From Clavaria fumosa (lineage: Eukaryota > Basidiomycota > Agaricomycetes > Agaricales > Clavariaceae), in contig OX637805.1 of the NCBI GenBank assembly GCA_951802425.1, forward strand, positions 2,108,001 through 2,172,000: 64,000 nucleotides of DNA. The letters run 5' to 3'. Shown piece after piece: positions 20,790 through 32,640 of this stretch; the stretch's first letter is position 1; every line of letters starts with the position of its first letter. The translations under genes and the position numbers were made by a program. The notes beneath the pieces are model-generated. The model had not been told where the DNA came from, made no database searches, and saw only the letters and a program-made list of their open reading frames with translations.

Positions 20790-22760
20790 CCCACCATTGC
20801 CACGCTCCACCGTTGCCCCGCTCTGCCCTGCTGTCGCTTTGCCCCTACCTGCCCCACCCTACCGTCGCCTTGCCCTACCGTCACCCTGCCCCGCCATTGC
20901 CTCACCCCGCCCTGCCATTGCCTCGCCCCGCCTCGCCCCGCCTCACCTCGCTCCACCTCGCCTCGCCCAGCCTCGCTCCGCCTTGCCTCGCTCCGCCTCG
21001 CCTTGCCTTGCTCCGCCTCGCCTTGCCTCGCTCCACCTCGCCTTGCCTCGCCCCGCCTGGCCTCGCTCCGCCTGGCCTTGCCTCACTCCGCCTGGCCTTG
21101 CCTCACTCCGCCTGGCCTGGCCTGGCCTTGCCTCGCTCCGCCTGGCCTGGCCTGGCCTTGCCTCGCTCCGCCTGGCCTGGCCTGGCCTTGCCTCGCTCCG
21201 CCTGGCCTGGCCTGGCCTTGCCTCGCTCCGCCTGGCCTGGCCTGGCCTTGCCTCGCTCCGCCTGGCCTGGCCTGGCCTTGCCTCGCTCCGCCTGGCCTGG
21301 CCTGGCCTTGCCTCGCTCCGCCTGGCCTGGCCTGGCCTTGCCTCGCTCTGCCTGGCCTGGCCTGGCCTTGCCTGGCCTTGCCTCGCTCCGCCTGGCCTCG
21401 CCTGGCCTTGCCTCACTCCGCCTGGCCTCGCCTGGCCTTGCCTCGCTCTGCCTGGCCTTGCCTCGCTCTGCCTGGCCTCGCCTGGCCTTGCCTTGCTCCG
21501 CCTGGCCTTGCCTTGCTCCGCCTGGCCTTGCCTTGCTCCACCTGGCCTTGCCTTGCTCCGCCTGGCCTTGCCTGGCCTTGCCTTGCTCCGCCTGGCCTCG
21601 CCTGGCCTTGCCTCGCTCCGCCTGGCCTGGCCTGGCCTGGCCTGGCCTTGCCTCGCTCCGCCTGGCCTGGCCTGGCCTGGCCTGGCCTTGCCTCGCTCCG
21701 CCTGGCCTGGCCTGGCCTTGCCTCGCTCCGCCTGGCCTCGCCTGGCCTTGCCTGGCCTGGCCTTGCCTCGCTCCGCCTCGCCTGGCCTGGCCTGGCCTTG
21801 CCTCACTCCGCCTCGCCTGGCCTGGCCTTGCCTCGCTCCGCCTCGCCTGGCCTGGCCTTGCCTCGCTCCGCCTCACCTGGCCTCGCCTGGCCTTGCCTCG
21901 CTCCGCCTCGCCTGGCCTTGCCTCGCTCCGCCTGGCCTGGCCTTGCCTCGCTCCGCCTCGCCTGGCCTGGCCTCGCCTTGCCTCGCTCCGCCTCACCTGG
22001 CCTCGCCCCGCCTGGCCTGGCCTCGCCCCGCGTTGTCTCGCTCCGCCTGGCCTGGCCTCGCCCCGCGTTGTCTCGCTCCGCCTGGCCTGGCCTCACCCCG
22101 CGTTGTCTCGCTCCGCCTCGCCTGGCCTCGCCCCACATTGTCTCGCTCCGCCTCGCCTGGCCTGGCCCCGCCTCACCTGGCCTCGCCTTGCTTCGCTCCG
22201 CCTCGCCTCGCCTCGCCTTGCCTCGCTCCGCCTGGCCTCGCCTGGCCTCGCCTCGCCTTGCCTCGCTCCGCCTCGCCTGGCCTTGCCTCGCTCCGCCTGG
22301 CCTCGCCTGGCCTCGCCTTGCCTCGCTCCGCCTCGCCTGGCCTCGCCCCGCCTCGCCTGGCCTCGCCCCGCCTCACCTGGCCTCGCCCCGCCTCACCTGG
22401 CCTCGCCCTGCCTCACCTGGCCTCGCCCCGCCTCGCCTTGCCTCGCTCCGCCTGGTCTGGTTTTGCCCCGCCTCGCTTTGCCTCGCTCCGCCTGGCCTGG
22501 TCTCGCCCCGCGTCGCCCCGCCTCGCCTGGCCTGGCCCCGCCCCGCCTGGCCTCGCCCCGCCTCGCCTCGCCTCGCCCCACCTGGCCTCGCCGTGCCTCA
22601 CCTCGCCTCAACTCAACGCACCTCGCCTCGCCTCGCTCCACCCCGCCCCGCCCCGCTCCACCTCACCTCGCCTCAACTCAACACACCTCGCTTTGCCACA
22701 CCTCGCTTCACCTTACCGTGTCCCGCCTCGCCTTGCCTCGCTCCGCCTTGCCACAATGTG
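20790..22760. repeat. Pentamer-based satellite with 30-bp higher-order units
   Basis: About 2 kb built almost wholly from 5-bp words (CCTGG, CCTTG, CCTCG, CTCCG, CCCCG). From about 21100 to 21350 six words in fixed order form 30-bp units repeated with almost no change; elsewhere the word order varies. The plus strand is nearly all C, T and G. Stop codons cannot arise from these words, so the strand is open in all frames. It is rich in CpG although the flanking repeats are CpG-poor. Confidence 0.95.
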
Positions 22761-22980
22761 CCCCAATAGCTTTCGATTGACACCTGGTAGCTTTTCCCCC
22801 ACAGGGGGTTTTTAATGCACCCAGCTCTGCCCCATTCTTAAGTAATTTCAAGCGCCCATGTGCGATGGAGCTTGCTCAGCAACCCAAAGCCATTGTTCAG
22901 ACATAGATTACAGCACAAGCGAATGTACAACCCAGTAGCATACTCCAACATAGGGCAAAGCCCCAACAGGAGTTTAATGG
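22761..22980. other. Short segment between satellite and poly(A) tract
   Basis: Not recognised. It ends with AGTTTAATGG directly before the poly(A) run, so it might be the 3' end of a reverse-transcribed sequence in plus orientation. Confidence 0.3.

Positions 22981-23009
<29 letters not shown>
22981..23009 (+). repeat. Poly(A) tract of 29 bases
   Basis: Uninterrupted run of 29 A. It could be the tail of a LINE- or SINE-type insertion in plus orientation or a simple microsatellite. The flanks show no clear target duplication by eye. Confidence 0.8.
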
Positions 23010-23011
<2 letters not shown>

Positions 23012-23640
23012 CCCTCCATTGCTGCCAATTGGCTGCTCTAGCTGCAACATGTTCCTGTTGCACAGCAGCATCCCTCTCCATATCCATGTTGCCCAGTATT
23101 CTCCTATGTAGTGCTTCCTCTTCCTCCAATTCCCTTGCATGAACCTGTGGTGATAGTGGCAAAAATGCTTGTGTGTGGCCCAGGAAGATGAGGTAGTAGG
23201 AGGCCATATGGATGTACATTCATTGCAAAATGATCCTCAGCATTCCCATATATGACCTGGGGCAATCCCCTGTTAGGACCCTGTAGGGCACCCACCACCC
23301 CAAATCCTCCTGGTACACCAGGTGGCTGGAATTCATTCATGTCTATTATGGGGTAGGTGGGCCCTGCAGCAGGCAATGGTGTGGCAATGGCCTGGCCAAA
23401 CCAGGGACATTGGGTGGCTGCCCAAGCATAGGCTGGGGTATTGGCCTGGCAGGCCCACTCTGCACCCCAAATACAGGCTGGGGGATGGGCCTTCCACCTC
23501 TGTTCTGCCCCCCTGGAGTCCTACTGCCACTTCTACTCATCTGGGGGGGTCATCATCAATCTCATCATTCTTTCCAACCTTCTCTCTTCTGCTCTGATTT
23601 GCTCTGGAGTAGTGGGGGGATCCCTAATGTTTATCTGATT
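23010..23640 (-). pseudogene. Unrecognised minus-strand coding remnant, Gly/Pro-rich
   Basis: Several overlapping minus-strand frames look protein-like: a Gly/Pro-rich part (PIPQPVFGVQSGPARPIPQP), then a block with NEFQPPGVPGGFGVVG, then an acidic, Gln-rich helix-like part (NMDMERDAAVQQEHVAAR). They are in different frames, so this is a decayed gene or an unannotated transposon-encoded protein. The family is not recognised. Confidence 0.35.
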
Positions 23641-23891
23641 GGATATTTAGACTAAGAGGAAATGTAGCACTCACATGCTTGGCTCCTCTAGGTCACTCTA
23701 GGGGGAAGGGAAATTTCTAGGTAGAAATATTAATTTGTAATAAAATGAATAAGCAAGTACACACCTGGCCAATAGTCTACTTAACCAACACTTAACCAAC
23801 ACTCCACCAGCCTCTAATCTATCCAATCTATGCATAAAAATCAGTATTTTTACTCAGACAATTGAGTCCTGTACAAAACAACCTTAACTGA
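23641..23891. other. No gene seen
   Basis: AT-rich, CpG-poor sequence between the Gly/Pro-rich remnant and the hAT relic. Confidence 0.3.
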
Positions 23892-25295
23892 TCAAGAGAA
23901 ACCTATTTCAGAGGTTTGATAATGTGTGAGCCAGAAAGAGGTCAACTCACCCATTACTATCACATAGGCAGGAACTTCCTTTGCATGGAAGTAGTCTTGG
24001 AGTTTTTGTATCCCAAGCTCAATGATGGGACATGCCACCTCTTCTTCCTTCACAAGCTCCTCCCATGCCTCAAAGGCAGAAATTGCATGGCATAAAGTTG
24101 GTGTGTTTTCAAGGGCCAACATATGTTGAAAAGCATGGGGCACCTGATCAATAGTTTTAGCTTAGAGCTTACATCACATACAGATGAGACCTCAAGGATG
24201 GCTTCATAAAGTTTCAACTTCTTCCAGTCTTCAGATTTAGGGCAAGTTTCCTGAGCTGAGGAAATTCATCATACTGAAGGAGCTTTTCGATTGCTTACAA
24301 AATAAATTGGGCATCACATATCAAAGCTTTCTAAGACATAGGCCAAAATTTGAGAGTATTAAAACTTTTTTTAGTATATTTGTGGTACATTGGTGCCACT
24401 CTATACCAAAAATGTACTAACAAAAGTATGGGTTTTATTTCAGAAGACTATGGGTTACAGGGTATCAGAGAGTATGGGTTATAGGTATGAATCCCCTGCA
24501 TACCAACTTGGGAACTCAAAAATCCTATGGGGTATGGGGGAGTATGGTTATCAGGGGTATGGGTTAAGAGGGTGTTGACTGTATGAGTCCTCTATGAGTC
24601 CTCTATATTATACTACCTAGTGCTCCACAGATGTCAACCATCTTGGGAGTTCCAGTCAGAATAGGACCTGCCTATGGCAGCTATGACTCCTATGACTCCT
24701 ATGGATTCTTCCCCAGAACTGGGGAGACAACCCAGGTTTTGCTGATGTAGATATAAGGGCCATGTGTAAAAACAACAGCAAGCTATTTGATGAGTAAACA
24801 CTACAACACTGCACAAGTAGCTTGCTCCTTATGAAAAGGTGAGTAGCTGAGTGGTGGGAATGGGGAAGTGGTTGTGTGCACCCTCATTCCCATCACTTTC
24901 TTAGTAAGCATTAGTTGTGGTTTGAACCTTGCTAGCTCAGATCAGTCCAAACTGCACACATGGAGACATAACCATGATTTTTCATTTGTTGAATACTCAA
25001 ACATGAACCAGAGTAAGGTGGGATTTTACAAGCAAATCAAACTTCAATTTGTACTAGAACTTACAGAGCTGAGTCCTACTCATTCTGAGTGGTCAATGTG
25101 TGCATCTGAAGCATGGATGATGGCTTGTTGCTGCTTCTTAAGGAAATTTGGCCAAGTCATCCCAACATGATGACTTCATCTGGGGCCTTCTCAACTTTCT
25201 TAATCACACATTTACAATGGCTAAGTAATCCTGAGTCAAATTTAACTTCAACCTTTGCTGACACAAGTACAGTATGCCTATCTACAGCATAATAT

Positions 25296-25925
25296 CTACA
25301 CAAACCAGGCATCTTCTACCTCCTTTGGAACATAGGAAGTCCTCAACTGTTCCTCCATTGCATCATAAATTTTTTCTAGCACTGACTGAGAAAACTCAAC
25401 AGGCTCATGCTTTCCACCAACATCTTGAGCCATGCTTTTGTGTGCCAGATGAAGTAGATAATATACCTGTGGTAAAAGGTTAGCACTGTATGAAAGCTGG
25501 AATAGTAGGCTGCTTACACAAGTTCCTGCCAGCTGCAATAAAGGAAATGGCAGATGCTTACTGAGTAGTTGGTTAGAAACTGAAAAGCTGTGAGATCCTA
25601 AGAAAATCACCTTAATCACAGCAGCCAGAAGTGGGCTCTGCCATGGGAAAACCTGGCCATCAGTAAACAAGTCAACAAATCTGCCTTGTCCACCACTGTA
25701 GTTCCAGCACCCAACCCAAGGCCCAAACTCTCCTGCATGTATCCTTTTAACAAATAGGCCTTCCAGTATTTTCCTTAACTGGGTCCTCTGCTTTGTGAGT
25801 TCAGCTAACACTGCCTTGGCAAACCAGTTCATGATAATATTGGCTGGTTTAGATGCAGAACCAAGCACAATCATGTTGCCACACCACATGATCTCTGCTG
25901 CAGGAATGTTAGGCTTTGTAAGCTC
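25296..25925 (-). pseudogene. Unrecognised coding-like segment with a plausible intron
   Basis: The open minus-strand segment includes IIMNWFAKAVLAELTKQRTQ and GQVFPWQSPLLAAVIK. A typical GT-AG intron can be removed between AAVIK and LAGTCVSSLLFQ. A second possible donor follows NLLPQ. No family was recognised. It lies inside the broken hAT region and may be part of another transposon or a captured gene fragment. Confidence 0.35.
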
Positions 25926-26159
25926 TTAGAGGCATTTCACTTACATTCAGGCTCCCAGGTATTGGATATGGCTCTCAAATGAAGTAAAGCCTCAGGAATA
26001 TCTTGCTTGAGAAAACCTTTGACCTCCAACATTGTTGGCCAGGGCCTGCACAGTACAAGCTTACTGCCAGAAACCCAGCACACATGATAACATAGGGCTC
26101 TCCAATGGGGAGCCAGCTGGGAGAGTCTGTTTAAATCAACTCCACTTGCACCCTTTCCC

Positions 26160-26830
26160 ATAGAAGTGGAGGCAGCCTTATCATGCCAGGGGGGCACTAT
26201 GCCCTGGAAAACCCCCTCACCCTTTCCCATAGAACTGGAGGCAGCCTTATCATGCCAGAGGGGCACTATGCCCTGGAAGACACCTTCACCCCAAAACAGA
26301 GCTGATGTTACTGTAAAATCTTGCTGGGTCAAAGCCAAACTTGCCTGAAAATTGGTGGTTGAGAGGGGTGCTATGTCCTGGAAGACACCCTCACCCTAAA
26401 ATGCAGTCAATGTTACTTTATTATCTTGCTGGATCACAGCCAAGCTCACCTGAAAATTGGTGGCTGAGAGGGGCAGTATGTCCTGGAAGATACCCTTGCC
26501 CTAAAATGAAGTTGATGTTACTTTATCATCTTGCTGGATCGCAGCCAAGCTTACCTGAAAATTGGTGGCTGAGAGGGGCACTATGTCCTGGAAGATACCC
26601 CCAACCTAAAATGCATTCAATGTTACTTTATAATCTCTCTGCATCACAGCCAAACCTACCTGAAAATTGGCAGTTGAGAGGGGCACTATTTCCTGGACCA
26701 AGCTTACCTGAAAATTGGTGGTTGGGAGGGGCAGTATGTCTTGGAAGATGCCCTCACCCTAAAATGCAGTTGATGTTACTTTATAATCTCACTGATTGCA
26801 GCCAACCTTACCTGATAATTGGTGGCTGAG
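26160..26830. repeat. Tandem repeat, period about 106 bp
   Basis: The phrase CCTGAAAATTGG recurs at about 26344, 26450, 26555, 26660, 26709 and 26812, each followed by a gagaggggcactatgtcctgg-like string. Two shorter units (about 60 bp) containing TTATCATGCCAG precede them. Copies differ by point changes and one truncated copy; this is an old array. Confidence 0.8.
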
Positions 26831-28057
26831 AGGGGCACTCCTTTCTGAGAGCTAAAGCATGCTTAATCATAAGGTGTGTTGAGGACCACCTTATATCTGT
26901 GTCAGAGAGTAGTTGCAAGTTCTTCTTGTTAAACTCTTGTACAATTGATGAGAAACCTTGCTGACAAGAAGAATTCCAAATCTGTGGATGTTTCTTTCAA
27001 TGCAATTTGACAGAATGATGAGGAGCCATACAGAGATAGTGAGGGAACATAGCATTGCAATATTATATTTCTGTGTTGCTGGACCAGAATCATAATCAGG
27101 TGCATTGGCTGCTGCAAATTGGATGTGTGTAATGGCCTTGAGAGTAGCTTTACATGCCAAGTTTACCATGTGAGCAAAACAGCTAAGGCAAATTCTCAAC
27201 CTCTATCTAAATGTTCTCAATTCAAATTACCCACCATACTCTTTGCTTGTTCTCATCCAATTGGATGCCTTGGTCATGTAGGACTTCTTATAATAATGCT
27301 GTCATAGTGGCATTGTTAGAGGCATTGTCTGATGTGATCCAGCCAATTTAGACTTCAGTCAGACATAATATATATATGAATACAAAAATGTCTCTCACTT
27401 TCTCTGCAATCTTAAGGCAGTCTATAATGTACAGAAAGCAATGTGCAAGGTGCTCCCCAGTGTGGTGCCCAGGGATTCTATGAAATCAGCTCTGAGTCAA
27501 AGTTGCTTATGTTGCCCTGCAACAGTGTGTGCTTCAATTGGCTGGACACAGTGTGCAGTAACAGCCATATATGGGACCTGATTAGGGTCTGTCCAGACAT
27601 CTGTTGTAAATGAAACCTTCCCAAGTTGATGTCTGTACAAATTCAGCACCTGTTTGCTTTAGGATATAGTACAACATACTTTCAGTTCCTCAGCTAAGTG
27701 ATCAATATAGGTCTGGTAGACCTTATTGATATGAGTGTGAATGGCAGTATGATGAAGAATGTCTGCTTCCTTGAGCTCCCTTCACAGAAGTAGGAAGATC
27801 TTGAGTAAATGTGGAAATTCAATGACATTTAGGGACTAAACCTGAAATCAGTATGGTTTGTGGATAATGTTCTACTCTGACCTGGTCATTATAAACTCAA
27901 CTAGGGCATCAAGATATGCCTGTTTCAAGAAAGGCTGGTGCCATAACTGCTGTACTATGTCACCTGATGTTTTCTTGTATTTCTGGATGACTGGTTGAGC
28001 ATCTTGAGCCATAATCTCAATCCCAGCATCAAGGGTTTCAGTATGTATGCCCCTCAA

Positions 28058-28969
28058 AGTGGAGACATTGCATGTAGCATCCTTATAGTCAAATCATTAT
28101 ATCCACCTATGAGACTGTTCTATTGTACCATGTAGCATATAGGTGTGTGCCTACATTTATTGTCTACATGTCTACAAAGTTTTATGGGAAAGCAATAGGA
28201 ACTGGCTGAGATATTTACAAGAGGAATTATTGTAAATATTGCACCAAAAATGCAAACTGTTATAGCATGCCAAGTTCCTATTAAACCATTCTGCATATAG
28301 TATCAAACTATGGCTATATTTTATTTCTACCTATGTGCAAAGTTTCAATCAGATTGGTTGAGAACTCATGGAGTTATTCACAGTTTGGTAAAACTTGTTG
28401 ACAGTCAAAGTGCTGTACCTGCCCAATTGGGACAGTCATCCAAAGTCTTGGTCAGCCATCCATCCTAAAGGGGGATGAGTTTCACAGGGCATACCCAGGA
28501 ATTGTTACATAAGCTGGATTGCTTAAATAATTGTTTATTTTCCAAGGGCAAAGCCCCCTGGACCCAGAATGGTCCAAAACACCCCTCAGAGATGGCCAGA
28601 GAGTGGCACAGAGGCCAAACTGCCTAATTAGGCATGATTTAAGCAGAGTCTGAACTTTAAAATCAAACCTTCAGTTTTGAACTGTCTTTCAAAACTGACT
28701 CAGAGGCCCACACACTCATTGAGAATAAATTTACTGTATCAGGCCAATGCACAGCCTCCTCTGAGTCACTTCAAAACAGCCTAGACTAATTTAGGGAAGA
28801 CACCCTGTGACAGGGCCTGGCACTTGGGATGGTGCACTTTTAAGAACTATCCCATGCATCCAGTGCACTATCCCAAGCACACAACACACTATACTAAAGG
28901 GGGCTATTAGCTGTAATTCCACCTATAATTTAATAAGGCTAATAGCCCTTATGTGGGGGTTACCTGAAG
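28058..28969. other. No gene seen; decayed repeat sequence
   Basis: CpG-poor sequence with stops in all frames. GGGCAAAGCCCC at about 28548 also occurs at about 22960 next to the poly(A) tract, hinting at a shared repeat family. Confidence 0.3.
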
Positions 28970-29600
28970 TGAGATCCACACCTACTAGCTGTAACTAGTT
29001 CACTACATCTACAGCTAATAGCTTCACCTAGTCCACTAGACCTACACCTACTAGCTGCAACTAGTTCACTACATCTACAACCAATAGCTGTAACTAGTTA
29101 ACTAAACCTACAGCTAGTAGCTGCAACTAGTCCACTAGGCCCACAGCTACTAGCTGTAACTAGTCCACTAGGTCCACAGCTACTAGTTATAACTAGTTCA
29201 CTACATCTACAGCTAATGGCTGCAACTAGTCTACTAGACCTACAGCTAATAGCTGTAACTAGTCTACTAGACCTACTAGCTGCAACTAGTTCACTACATC
29301 TACAACTAATAGCTGTAACTAGTTCACTACATCTATGGCTAGTAGCTGCAACTAGTCCACTAGGCCCACAGCTACTAGCTGTAACTAGTTCACTACATCT
29401 ACAGCTAATAGCTGCAACTAGTCCACTAGACCTACACCTACTTGCTGCACCTAGTCCACTAGATCCACAACTGGTAGCTGTAACTAGTCCACTGGACCCA
29501 CAGCTAGCAGCTGTAACTAGTTCACTAGGTCCACACCTAGTAGCTGTAACTAGTCCACTAGATCTGCAGCTATTAGCTGTATCTAGTCTACTAGTCCCCC
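28970..29600. repeat. Minisatellite rich in ACTAGT and AGCTGTAACTAGT
   Basis: About twenty irregular units of 27-36 bp. Each carries AGCTGTAACTAG or AGCTGCAACTAG, followed by TCCACTAG or TTCACTACATC. The units contain many CTAG and AGCT palindromes. Both strands are largely open only because the unit lacks stops in some frames. Confidence 0.9.
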
Positions 29601-30915
29601 ATGTACTACCTTTGACAAGTTGACTGACCATAAGGAATCCTTGTCCAGCTGTAGCTGTGAAGAGTACAATATGAATGATACCTAACTGCTGTGTCTAGTT
29701 AATTATTTGATTCAGTACTACTGAAGCTTGTGAGGTAAAAATGCAGTGCAGAGTGCAAAGTAAAAAGGTAAATGACTGACAGCAAGGATCAAGAGAAGAA
29801 GGGCACAGATTTGAACAGGTAGGTGGCAAGGCACTTATCTATTGTCAATGCTGGCACCAGCCTAGTTGGCCTCTTTCATGGCAAGCTGGTCCAATTTGTT
29901 TAGAAAAGCAAGCAACACTATTGGGCAAATGAGCAATCTCTGATTCATAGGATGTAACATTGAACTTGGCTTGGAAGTAGATTCAGATTTTGACTGACAA
30001 AGCCTGGGCCTGAGCCTGAGCCCAGCCCAAGCCCAGCCTGAGCCCTCAACCAGGGCCTGGCTTGCAGATTATCCAAGCTGAGCCCAAGCCTGTGCTTTTG
30101 AGCTGAGCCAGGCCCTGTACATCACTAGTTGGCAGTCATGTGGTCATTTTGTGACAAATCTCATAATCTATTGAAAAACTAGGGATAGTCCATTAGCCCA
30201 GTCAAATGTAAGACTTTGCATTGCAATAGGACCTAGGGATAGTCCATTCTATCCTAGGGCATCAGAAAAGTACTAGTGCAAGGTGAAAAAGGAAATTACT
30301 CACAGCCCAGTCAAATGTAAGACTGAGCTGTGGCTGAGTTCTGCACAGTCTCAGTGAGAAATGAGTGCAAGACCAACATCTCGAACAAAGCCGGGATTGC
30401 AACTCCAACCAATCCTGGCGCCTCTTGCCTTTCCAACCATCCCCTCATGTCTCGCAGTAGTATATCACTCATACAGAATCTTTTCATAGCCATTCTTTGT
30501 GGGCTCCTTGCAGGAATACAGCTTCATGGTACAGACTCACAAGTCTTCTGTCCCTCCAGGTCTAGCCGAAGATGGAGGGGAATCTGCAAAGGGTGCAAAT
30601 AAGGGGAAGGGGCACCAGCTTGGGACAGTTTTGGAAACTGATATGGCCAAACTGGATCCCAATCATTTGGACCTCAACTGGTTGGATGCCCAGATGGGGA
30701 GGCAGGGACCCAGGCTTGGCTCACTTGGCGAATTCTTCGCCAACTGAGTGGCCGGGAGCACGGCGGTTAGTTGGAGGCTGAGAACGCAGTCTTCGCCTAG
30801 AGTGGCCGATCCGTTAGCGAGTCCGCCACCATGCCCAGCGGCCAACTTGAAGAAAGTGTGAGCCACTGGAATCCCCCCATCGAGCAATCTGCCTGGAAGG
30901 GGGGAGGGTGACAGT
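29601..30915. other. No recognised gene; short repeats
   Basis: Contains a short array of GAGCCTGAGCCCAGCCCAAG-like words at 30000-30120. A sentence-length direct repeat (agggatagtccatt...) lies near 30180-30260, and AGTCAAATGTAAGACT recurs near 30200 and 30305. CpG content rises after about 30380. No protein family was recognised. Confidence 0.4.
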
Positions 30916-31905
30916 TTGGGAGCAAGTTCTTCTTTGTTGCCTCCGATTGACTTGGGTGGTCTGTTGGGCCCACCAAATACAGGACCCTCTGCTGCATCAG
31001 TCAGGCCTATGCTGCCAGGTCCTGCCAGTGGCATAGCAGGAGGCGGGACATCACAACTTCTAGGGTCTACAGACTCGGCAGCACCTGCCCCCTTGGTAGG
31101 ATCTATACAGCCAGGTCCTGGCTTGTCGGGAGGTGGACTATTGAGGCCTCCAGGTCCGTCGGGAACAGTGGGTGTCTCCCTGTTGGGGGCACCTGCGCTG
31201 CCAGGTCCTGGCATGTTGGGTACGTCTACCCCCCACATTTGTGGGTTCCTAGTGATGTTTCACTAGGAAGTGGTCTTTCGAATCCACCAGGCTCGTCAGC
31301 CATGGCAGATGCGGCCCCATCGGGCATGCCATTGCAGCCAGGTTCTGGCAGATTGGGTATGTCTCAGTCCTCCCACATTTGTGTGGCCATATGGTGACAT
31401 TTCACTACAAGTTGGTCTTCCAACCTCTCCCCTAGCCCTTTCAGCTTCGGCTGCTAAGGAGCCAGGGTCTAATGCAATGGGAGGGGGTTCTTCTACCTTC
31501 CCCATTCATCCATTACCCCCAGTGGTACCACAATCCGTGGGGTTGGACCTACCTACGATAACTGCCCCCTCGGCTAATGCCCCTTTGACTTCTGCTGCAG
31601 CTGACACGGCAGGTCCTGCACCTGCACCATCCACTGCTGCGGCGGCCCATACGTCAGGCCATACATCAGTCCCTGCACCTGCAGCCCCCGGAGGTGCAGT
31701 GACCCCTGGCTCCCAGGTCTCATTGGAACTGCAGCAGTTCATTGCTGCAACAGTAGCATCTGCCCTAGGAGCTGCTTTAGTGGCTGCAGCCCCCACTCCT
31801 GGAGTGAATGTATGCGCTTCATTGGGTGCAGCTCGCCCTACTGCTCCCCCCCAGGTGTTGCCTGGGCTGAACTCCTTAGCGCATTTCTACCAGCCCTTCC
31901 ATTAG
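30916..31905 (+). CDS. Low-complexity Ala/Pro/Gly-rich open segments, unrecognised
   Basis: Two adjacent plus-strand frames (30916-31266 and 31270-31905) encode Gly/Pro/Leu-rich then Ala/Pro-rich protein, for example LPGPASGIAGGG and ALVAAAPTPGVNVCASLGAA. Near-duplicate segments (around 31218-31275 and 31367-31425, each with CCCACATTTGTG and TTTCACTA) lie about 150 bp apart. CpG is retained. It may be a single broken low-complexity gene or non-coding; there is no context to decide. Confidence 0.25.
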
Positions 31906-32400
31906 CCCCTCTGCATGCCGTAGTCCTGAGCACAGCAGCTGCAGCTCTGGTTGTGCCCAAATAAAGCACATCATTACGTAATCTGTCCGGGTGATTACCA
32001 ACATCCTCCCCAGAACTGTTTTGCAAAGCTTGCATCTGGTACGAGGCGTTCGCTGGGGGCATGGTCAACATTGTGGTGGCAAAGATCAAGCCTGTCTTCG
32101 GCGAAGGCCATTGATCTGCACACCCTCGACACCTGTGATGATCCCCTGCACGGACATAATGACAGTTGCAAAGCCAACTTCAGTGTTGGGCTGGATCGAT
32201 ACTGAGAAGTACATTCATTTCTTTCACATATTTGTTGTACACATTTTAAGACATAAGAAATCCCTCGCATCTATTGGCTTCAGGTAGCCACGGGGACCGA
32301 ATGAGTGAAAGGTGTCTATTGGTATTTACAATTGTCATTGGCCGAGCTTGTGTTTCACTGGTCTGTGTCTGACTAGTCTGTGCTTGTGGGTGTGGCAGGC
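31906..32400. other. No recognised gene
   Basis: CpG-containing sequence; short open frames on both strands have no recognisable motif. Confidence 0.3.
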
Positions 32401-32454
32401 GGCGACGACGACGACGACGACGATGACGACGACGATAACGACGACGATGACGAC

Positions 32455-32519
<65 letters not shown>

Positions 32520-32640
32520 TGACGACGACGAAGACGGCGAAGACGGCGACGACGGCGGCGATGACGATGGCGGCGACGATGATGGCGGCGACGATGATGG
32601 CGGCGACGACGGCGGCGACGACGACAGGCGCGCTTCCTGC
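32401..32640. repeat. GAC/CGA triplet microsatellite
   Basis: About 240 bp of GAC-type triplets with interspersed GAT, GGC and AAC. Read in different frames it gives poly-Asp, poly-Thr or, on the other strand, poly-Val and poly-Ser, so coding potential is an artefact of period 3. Confidence 0.93.

Larger units (their letters stand above)
23892..28057 (-). pseudogene. Decayed hAT-family transposase, fragmented
   Basis: Separate minus-strand pieces in the order expected for an Ac-type hAT transposase. An N-terminal piece (27872-28057) has PVIQKYKKTSGDIVQQLW. A core piece near 27535-27605 has SFTTDVWTDPNQVPYMAVTA. A piece at 27110-27199 has CLSCFAHMVNLACKA. A C-terminal helical piece (23892-24143) has AISAFEAWEELVKEEE and KLQDYF. 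The order supports one original gene; stops, frameshifts and roughly 2.7 kb of other sequence (24.2-26.9 kb, including tandem repeats) break it. Terminal repeats and 8-bp duplications were not found by eye. Confidence 0.65.

Noticed and set aside
20675..22815. Three overlapping long plus-strand open frames (about 670-700 codons)
   Set aside because: They are translations of the pentamer satellite, which cannot contain stop codons; all frames give the same low-complexity pattern.
28970..29631. Open frames on both strands of the ACTAGT minisatellite
   Set aside because: Repeat units lack stops in some frames by chance; the peptides are simple repeats.
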